A program made the position numbers and the translations under genes. The notes beneath the pieces were generated by a model. It worked only from the letters and a program-made list of their open reading frames with translations, had not been told where the DNA came from and did no database searches. 49,613 nt of DNA from an uncultured Actinobacillus sp. (GTDB lineage: Bacteria > Pseudomonadota > Gammaproteobacteria > Enterobacterales > Pasteurellaceae). Positions within the stretch are counted from its first letter, which is position 1. Each line of letters begins with the position of its first letter. Where the stretch lies: positions 1 through 49,613 of the forward strand of contig NZ_CAMEFX010000012.1 in NCBI RefSeq assembly GCF_945915845.1. The letters run 5' to 3'. This document shows positions 43,672-49,613 of the stretch, piece after piece.

Positions 43672-46587
43672 ATGTTACTTTCCACCACCCCATTTGAAGG
43701 GACCTTAAATCAACTGGCAGATTTACTTTGCGAACAATTTCCTGCGCAATTTGCTTTTAATTTCCAACATACCCACCCAAATAGTCCAACACTTTTACAA
43801 TGTATTGCGATGTCTGACTTTGTGGTAGAAGTTTTTAAAAAACAACCACAGTTTTTAGCGCAATGCTGGCAAGATATACCGCAACTTCATGATTGTCATC
43901 ACTACGATGAACGACTCACTCAGTTACTCGAAAAAATAGAAACTGAAGAACAACTTAACCGCGTTTTACGTCAATTCCGTAATCGCGAAATGGCGAAATT
44001 GAGTATGTGCCAAACACTCAATTTAGGTACAGTGGAAGAGATTTTTATTCGGCTGTCACAACTGGCAGAGAGTTTAATTATAGGTGCACGCGATTGGCTT
44101 TATCAACAAGCCTGTCAAGAAATGGGAACCCCTATGGATGCCAAAGGCAATGCTCAGCAGCTTTATATTCTTGGTATGGGGAAATTGGGTGGTTTTGAAC
44201 TTAATTTTTCCTCTGATATTGATTTGATTTTTACTTATCCAAATCATGGTGAAACTGTTGGTGCTCGCCGCAGTGTAGATAATCAGAAATTCTTTACACG
44301 CCTTGGTCAACGTCTAATCAATGCCTTAGACCAATTCACCCCTGATGGTTTTGTTTATCGCACAGATATGCGTTTGCGTCCCTTTGGAGATAGCGGCGCA
44401 CTTGCCCTCAGTTTTTCTGCGATGGAAACCTATTATCAAGAGCAAGGACGTGATTGGGAACGCTATGCCATGATAAAGGGGCGTATTTTAGGCGCAAAAG
44501 CAGAAGATCCGAATGTGAACACCTTGCGCCAACTACTCCGCCCTTTTGTTTATCGTCGTTATATTGATTTTAGTGTGATTCAATCCTTACGGGACATGAA
44601 AAATAAAATCGAGCGTGAGGTTCGTCGCCGTGGTTTAGTGGATAATATCAAACTTGGCGCCGGTGGAATTCGTGAAATTGAATTTATTGTGCAAGTGTTT
44701 CAACTCATGCGTGGTGGTCGAGAAATTCACTTACAACAGCATGAATTGCTGAATTTATTGCCTGAAATTGAACGCTTACAATTATTAACACCTGAACAAC
44801 GTCAAGATTTACAAAATGCTTATCTCTTTTTGCGCCGCGTAGAAAATATATTGCAAGCCATTGATGACAAACAAACCCAGCAATTACCCACAGAGGATCT
44901 TAATCGTCAACGCATTGTGGCGGCAATGTCTGAATATACCCAATGGGATGCCGATCAAAAACCTGTAAAAATTCAACCGCCCATTCAAAATTGGGATGAA
45001 TTTTACGCGATTTTGCAGATGCATCACCAAAAAGTGCGGTCTGTTTTTAATGTATTAATCGGTGAAGATAACGAAAAGGAAAAAAATGACATTGAAAATG
45101 AATGGTCGGATTTTTTAGAGACAGATTTTAACCATGATGATTTACTGAGCGTATTAAGTAAAAAGGGTATCGCTGATGAAGTCATTGATGAAATTGACAA
45201 TACTTTAGTGCAATTTCGCGCGAGTCTTGCACGCCGCCCAATCGGTATTCGAGGTCGCGAAGTGTTAAGCTTGTTAATGCCGAATTTATTTGCTCAAGTC
45301 TTTGAACATCAAGAATATCGCGTCCTTTTGCCGCGAATGTTAAATATCATTGAGAAAATTCTTTCACGCACGACCTATTTAGAGCTGTTGCAAGAAAATA
45401 CTCAGGCGCTGACCCAGCTCATTGAGCTTTGCGCGCGTTCGCAAATGATCGCTGAGCAAGTAGCACGTCATCCGATTTTGCTTGATGAGTTAATTTATAG
45501 TCAAACCTTGCTTAATCCGCCACCTTTTACCCAATATGCCGATGAGTTGCACCAGTATTTATTACGCTTACCTGAGGAGGATGAAGAGCAATATATCAAT
45601 GCCTTGCGTCAATTTAAGCAAACCATTTTATTACGTGTTGCCGCAGCGGATATTATGGGAGTGTTGCCTGTTATGAAAGTGAGCGATCATTTGACGTACT
45701 TGGCGGAGGCTATTATTGGCGCAGTAGTCAATTTAGCGTGGCAACAAGTCACTGCTCGTTTTGGTACGCCTGAACATCTACAGCCTAACGAAAAAGGCTT
45801 TTTGGTGATCGGGTATGGGAAATTAGGCGGCATTGAATTAGGTTATAAATCTGATTTGGATTTAGTTTGTTTATACGATCGCAAAGACAGTTGGACAGTG
45901 GGCGGTAAAAAACAGATCGATAGTCACCAATTCTACCTTCGTTTGACACAAAAAATTGTGAGTATTTTTAGCATGAACACGAGTGCCGGCATACTTTATG
46001 AGGTCGATATGCGGTTACGTCCTTCTGGTGATGCCGGTGTACTTTGTAGTTCACTCTCTGCCTTTCAAGATTATCAACTTAATGAAGCCTGGACATGGGA
46101 AAAACAGGCATTAGTCCGTAGCCGTGCAGTGTATGGCTCAACAGAATTGCGTCAACAATACGAAACGATTCGTCAACTTGTACTCGCTACACCACGGGAT
46201 CTCACTCAACTCAAAATTGATGTGCGTGAAATGCGTGAAAAAATGTATGAACATTTAGCCAATCACAATGAACATCAATTTAATATCAAAACCGATCGTG
46301 GTGGAATTACGGATATTGAATTTATCGCGCAATATCTTGTCCTTGCTAACGCGCCTCAGAATCCTGATTTAGCCCATTGGTCAGATAATGTGCGGATTTT
46401 TGATATTATGGCTGAACATCAAATTATCCCCCAAAAAACGGCGGAGCAATTAAAAGAGTGCTATACCTCACTACGTAACCGTATTCATCATTTAAACTTA
46501 CTTGGTCAGCCATCAATTACGACCAGTGAAGAATTTGCACAAGTGCGGTCATTTATTGGAGAGATTTGGAGAACATATCTTCAATAA
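43672..46587 (+). CDS. glnE: Glutamine synthetase adenylyltransferase / deadenylase
   Basis: Bifunctional 971-residue enzyme that adenylylates and deadenylylates glutamine synthetase under PII control. Two nucleotidyltransferase domains are visible: the N-terminal removing domain with [19 protein letters not shown] (about 170-190) and the C-terminal adenylylating domain with [19 protein letters not shown] (about 723-741). Each is followed by a GlnD-PII-uridylyltransferase-type helical region ([36 protein letters not shown]). A Hin-type uptake core in the reverse orientation lies 46 bp upstream (43618-43626). Confidence 0.98.
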   Translation: MLLSTTPFEGTLNQLADLLCEQFPAQFAFNFQHTHPNSPTLLQCIAMSDFVVEVFKKQPQFLAQCWQDIPQLHDCHHYDERLTQLLEKIETEEQLNRVLRQFRNREMAKLSMCQTLNLGTVEEIFIRLSQLAESLIIGARDWLYQQACQEMGTPMDAKGNAQQLYILGMGKLGGFELNFSSDIDLIFTYPNHGETVGARRSVDNQKFFTRLGQRLINALDQFTPDGFVYRTDMRLRPFGDSGALALSFSAMETYYQEQGRDWERYAMIKGRILGAKAEDPNVNTLRQLLRPFVYRRYIDFSVIQSLRDMKNKIEREVRRRGLVDNIKLGAGGIREIEFIVQVFQLMRGGREIHLQQHELLNLLPEIERLQLLTPEQRQDLQNAYLFLRRVENILQAIDDKQTQQLPTEDLNRQRIVAAMSEYTQWDADQKPVKIQPPIQNWDEFYAILQMHHQKVRSVFNVLIGEDNEKEKNDIENEWSDFLETDFNHDDLLSVLSKKGIADEVIDEIDNTLVQFRASLARRPIGIRGREVLSLLMPNLFAQVFEHQEYRVLLPRMLNIIEKILSRTTYLELLQENTQALTQLIELCARSQMIAEQVARHPILLDELIYSQTLLNPPPFTQYADELHQYLLRLPEEDEEQYINALRQFKQTILLRVAAADIMGVLPVMKVSDHLTYLAEAIIGAVVNLAWQQVTARFGTPEHLQPNEKGFLVIGYGKLGGIELGYKSDLDLVCLYDRKDSWTVGGKKQIDSHQFYLRLTQKIVSIFSMNTSAGILYEVDMRLRPSGDAGVLCSSLSAFQDYQLNEAWTWEKQALVRSRAVYGSTELRQQYETIRQLVLATPRDLTQLKIDVREMREKMYEHLANHNEHQFNIKTDRGGITDIEFIAQYLVLANAPQNPDLAHWSDNVRIFDIMAEHQIIPQKTAEQLKECYTSLRNRIHHLNLLGQPSITTSEEFAQVRSFIGEIWRTYLQ

Positions 46588-46607
46588 GAAAAACCCTAGC
46601 TATAATA

Positions 46608-46645
46608 AAAGCCCAAGATAGAATCAATAATATCTTGGGCTTTTT
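46608..46645. terminator. Bidirectional terminator between glnE and ppc
   Basis: AAAGCCCAAGATA and TATCTTGGGCTTT arms with a 10-base loop and a T run on the right and A run on the left, between convergent genes. Confidence 0.9.
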
Positions 46646-46661
46646 ACTAAGCTAAATCAAA

Positions 46662-49316
46662 CTAGCCGGTATTACGCATACCTGCTGCCACACCGGCAAT
46701 CGTAATCATTAATGCTTGTTCTACATCAGGATTTGGGTTCTCAGGATCTTGACGTAAACGGCTGAGCAACTCGACTTGTAGTAAGTTAAGTGGGTCAGTA
46801 TAGACATTACGTAATGCAATAGATTGCGCCACCCATGGTAAATCAGACATTAATTGTTGACCTTGACCTGAAAGTGACAGCACTGTTTTAATATCTTCGG
46901 CTAACTGCTCACGTAGGGATTTACCTAAATACCAAAGCTCTTGTTTCACTAAGCGTTGATCGTAATGTTCTGATAACCAGGCATCGGTTTTACTAAATAC
47001 CATTTCAAGCATACCGATACGTGTGTTGAAAAATGGCCAGGCTTGACACATTTCTTCAATAATGGCTTTATTTTCAGGATTACTCTCCATTGCTTGACGT
47101 AAAGAAGCCCCTGCTCCCAACCAAGCCGGTAACATCAAACGGTTTTGCATCCAAGCGAAGATCCACGGAATGGCACGTAAGCTTTCTACCCCCCCATTTG
47201 GATTACGTTTAGCCGGACGTGAGCCTAATGGTAATTTTGATAATTCTTGCTCTGGTGTTGCACTACGGAAATAGGGCACAAAATCTTTATCACCACGCAC
47301 CACATCGCGATAAATTTTACATGATGAAGTGGAAAGTTCATCCATTACTGCTCGCCAGCTTGCTTTTGGTTCCGGTGGTGGCAACAAGTTTGCTTCTAAA
47401 ATTGCGCTCGCATAAAGATCCAGGGTTTCCATTGCAACGGCCGGTAAGCCTAATTTGAAACGGATCATTTCACCTTGCTCAGTAACACGTAAGCCATTTT
47501 TCAATGAACGTGGTGGTTGAGATAATAAAGCTGCATGCGCAGGTGCACCACCACGACCCACTGTACCGCCACGACCGTGGAATAAGGTTAATTCGATACC
47601 TAATTTTTCACAGAGTTTGACAAGATTATCTTGACCACGATATTGCGCCCAAGATGCCGCCATCATACCGGCGTCTTTCGCACTATCTGAATAGCCAATC
47701 ATCACCATTTGTTTATTGTTGATCACACCACGATACCAACCGACATTAAATAACTGTGTCATCACTTCTTCAGAAGCATCTAAGTCATCAAGGGTTTCAA
47801 ACAATGGCACAACAGGTAAATGATAAGGCACGCCGGCTTCTTTTAATAACAAATGAACACCTAATACATCTGAAGCTGTTCGTGCCATAGAAATAATATA
47901 GCAAGAGAAAGTGCCTTCAGGCTGTTGTGCAATAACACGACAAGTATCTAACACTTCTTGAGTTTCCGGAGAAGGTGTCCAATCACGCGGAAGAAGTGGA
48001 CGGCGAGAACTTAATTCACGAATTAAGAAAGCTTGTTTATCATCTTCTGTCCAGTTGGTGTAATCGCCTAATCCAATGTAACGAGTGATTTCACCAATAG
48101 CGTCAGAATGGCGCGTACTTTCTTGGCGAATATCCAGGCGAGAGAAAGCGACACCAAAGCAACGAATACGGCGTAAAGTATCCAGCAATAAGCCATTTGC
48201 AATAATGCGCATACCGCAAGCAATTAGCGATTGATAAGTATCGTAAAGTGGTTCCCATAGGTCATTATCTTGCGTAATAATCTCTGCAGCCGTGTATTTT
48301 GGCAAACGACCGGCAAGTAAATCATCGTAATAATCAAGGGTATTTTTCAGTTTTGTACGCAATCCTTTCATCACTTGACGGTAAGGCTCTGCACGATCGC
48401 CGTATTTACTTCTAAATTCGTCGGTACAAGCAGAAATAGAAAGCTCATCAACCAACGCTTGAATATCGCTTAAGAAAAGATCTGCCGCTTTCCAACGAGC
48501 AAGTTGCAAAACTTGCGTGGTCACTTTTGCGGTAACAAATGGGTTACCATCACGGTCGCCGCCCATCCAAGAGGAAAAGCGAACCGGTGATAAATCAATT
48601 GGTAACTCATAACCCAAATGCTCAACAGCGTTATCATTTAAACGGCGTAAGAAAGCCGGAACCGCTTCCCATAGGCTATTCTCAATCATCGCAAAGCCCC
48701 ATTTTGCTTCTTCAAATGGTGTTGGGCGTTGGGTACGAATTTCATTAGTATGCCAAGCTTGTGCAATTAATTGTAATAAACGGCGTTCAATGTTATGACG
48801 TTCGTCTTCTGTTAAATCACTGTGTTCTAATTTGCTTAAACATTTATTAATTTCCACTTGTTTATGAACAAGAGAACGGCGAGTCACTTCTGTTGGGTGA
48901 GCCGTTAAAACAAGCTCAATCAATAGCTTATTGATAGTTTTGATAATTTCATCGCGAGATACATTTTTTGCTTTTAAGCGTTTAAACAGTGATTTAATTG
49001 ACCGCTCTTCCGCTGTTTTATCTTGATGATGACGAGAGATCGTTTGATACTGTTCAGCGACATTGGTTAAGTTCAAAAATTGGTTAAATGCACGAGCAAC
49101 GGGGATAATATTTTCTGTCGAAATATTTGAAAGAAGTGATAGTAGCTCATTGCGCGCTTGATCATTTCCTCCACGAGAATCGCGAGAAAGTAAGCGAATT
49201 TTTTCGATTAATTCCAAAATATCGCTACCTTGTGCTTCACTAATAGTTTCACCTAAGAAATGCCCAAGCATGTTAATATTACTACGCATCGTTGAGTATT
49301 CTTGCTCTTGTGTCAT
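46662..49316 (-). CDS. ppc: Phosphoenolpyruvate carboxylase
   Basis: Carboxylates PEP to oxaloacetate to refill the citric-acid cycle, 884 residues. Diagnostic blocks: [17 protein letters not shown] (catalytic His), [19 protein letters not shown], the [20 protein letters not shown] segment, the glycine-rich [20 protein letters not shown] (catalytic His), [12 protein letters not shown] and the conserved C-terminal [13 protein letters not shown] used for allosteric aspartate binding. GGAGAGC precedes the ATG. Confidence 0.98.
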   Translation of the reverse strand: MTQEQEYSTMRSNINMLGHFLGETISEAQGSDILELIEKIRLLSRDSRGGNDQARNELLSLLSNISTENIIPVARAFNQFLNLTNVAEQYQTISRHHQDKTAEERSIKSLFKRLKAKNVSRDEIIKTINKLLIELVLTAHPTEVTRRSLVHKQVEINKCLSKLEHSDLTEDERHNIERRLLQLIAQAWHTNEIRTQRPTPFEEAKWGFAMIENSLWEAVPAFLRRLNDNAVEHLGYELPIDLSPVRFSSWMGGDRDGNPFVTAKVTTQVLQLARWKAADLFLSDIQALVDELSISACTDEFRSKYGDRAEPYRQVMKGLRTKLKNTLDYYDDLLAGRLPKYTAAEIITQDNDLWEPLYDTYQSLIACGMRIIANGLLLDTLRRIRCFGVAFSRLDIRQESTRHSDAIGEITRYIGLGDYTNWTEDDKQAFLIRELSSRRPLLPRDWTPSPETQEVLDTCRVIAQQPEGTFSCYIISMARTASDVLGVHLLLKEAGVPYHLPVVPLFETLDDLDASEEVMTQLFNVGWYRGVINNKQMVMIGYSDSAKDAGMMAASWAQYRGQDNLVKLCEKLGIELTLFHGRGGTVGRGGAPAHAALLSQPPRSLKNGLRVTEQGEMIRFKLGLPAVAMETLDLYASAILEANLLPPPEPKASWRAVMDELSTSSCKIYRDVVRGDKDFVPYFRSATPEQELSKLPLGSRPAKRNPNGGVESLRAIPWIFAWMQNRLMLPAWLGAGASLRQAMESNPENKAIIEEMCQAWPFFNTRIGMLEMVFSKTDAWLSEHYDQRLVKQELWYLGKSLREQLAEDIKTVLSLSGQGQQLMSDLPWVAQSIALRNVYTDPLNLLQVELLSRLRQDPENPNPDVEQALMITIAGVAAGMRNTG

Positions 49317-49613
49317 ATTTGCTCTCCGTAAATTTAAATTCTAGTCACAATATACCCAAAACAGGTTAAAGAAAGCAAATAGAAATCTATAAAAAAATAA
49401 AAATTTGCATTTTTCTTGTTTTAGATCGTGTTTTTTTAAATTTAACGCCTTATTTTTAGAATTAATCTAATCATATTGCGCACTACATATAAATTCGTTT
49501 AATTTTTAACCCATTATTTTAAATATATATAATCACAAGCTGAAACCATTAATCCGTATTTAGGGTCTGTTTATCTTTCAATAAAAAGCTGCGTTGTCGC
49601 CTAAAAAAGCCAT
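49317..49613. other. AT-rich ppc upstream region, possible mobile-element edge at the far end
   Basis: No gene is visible. The stretch 49360-49560 is strongly AT-rich and should contain the ppc promoter. The last 50 bases change character (TAGGGTCTGTTTATCTTTCA, then GCTGCGTTGTCGCC) and resemble insertion-sequence termini, but the rest lies outside the window. Confidence 0.35.

Noticed and set aside
46588-46661. Small RNA between glnE and ppc
   Set aside because: The hairpin with tails on both sides is a simple shared terminator for convergent genes.

Overview
This window looks like chromosome of a Pasteurellaceae bacterium of the Haemophilus/Aggregatibacter type. Three things point there. 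The sequence is AT-rich. The Hin-type DNA uptake signal core AAGTGCGGT (reverse ACCGCACTT) is scattered through genes and hairpins. The gene neighbourhoods (ilvI-ilvH beside a NhaC-family antiporter, hns and purU; recB-recD without recC; malQ-glgB-glgX-glgC-glgA-glgP; trpE-G-D-CF-B-A) are as I recall them from Haemophilus influenzae. The species cannot be named from this sequence alone. I found no rRNA, tRNA or CRISPR array.

Layout. 1-6.6 kb: 3' part of uspE, acetohydroxy acid synthase III (ilvI, ilvH), a NhaC-family antiporter, hns and purU. 6.7-14.2 kb: recD, recB, ychN and an NCS2 purine permease, all on the minus strand. 14.4-17.6 kb: an AT-rich accessory island with a RelB/DinJ antitoxin, a truncated RelE-like toxin, a short ORF remnant, a viperin-like radical SAM gene translationally coupled to a small HicA-like gene, and a divergent Sel1-repeat gene. 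17.6-32.3 kb: thrS, then a complete glycogen operon read from malQ to glgP. 32.6-35.6 kb: a fructosamine-kinase-family gene, an OmpA-type lipoprotein and sohB. 35.7-42.9 kb: a TrpR-controlled trp operon interrupted by palindromic repeats. 43.1-43.5 kb: a brnA antitoxin gene beside a decayed brnT. 43.7-49.3 kb: glnE and ppc.

The outstanding feature is the 15.2-17.6 kb cassette. The minus-strand radical SAM protein matches vertebrate viperin along its whole length (CxxxCxxC cluster, GGE, NGS, SIDS, IGR, INxVxNxFN, WKVF, YLxxD and SILDVG blocks), so it is very probably a prokaryotic viperin (pVip), an antiviral enzyme making 3'-deoxy-3',4'-didehydro ribonucleotides. It sits two bases behind a 75-residue HicA-like gene and diverges from a 401-residue Sel1-repeat protein across a 78-bp spacer holding a perfect 7-bp inverted repeat. 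The cassette is bracketed by copies of the other Pasteurellaceae uptake-signal dialect (Apl type, ACAAGCGGT), which suggests it arrived by natural transformation from a relative of Actinobacillus or Mannheimia.

Other points of note are a roughly 90-residue Lys/Ala/Thr-rich, histone-H1-like tail on GlgB, an Asp-to-Asn change at the catalytic position of the fructosamine-kinase-like protein, a trp operon with an operator but no room for an attenuator, and several families of small palindromic repeats in the spacers.
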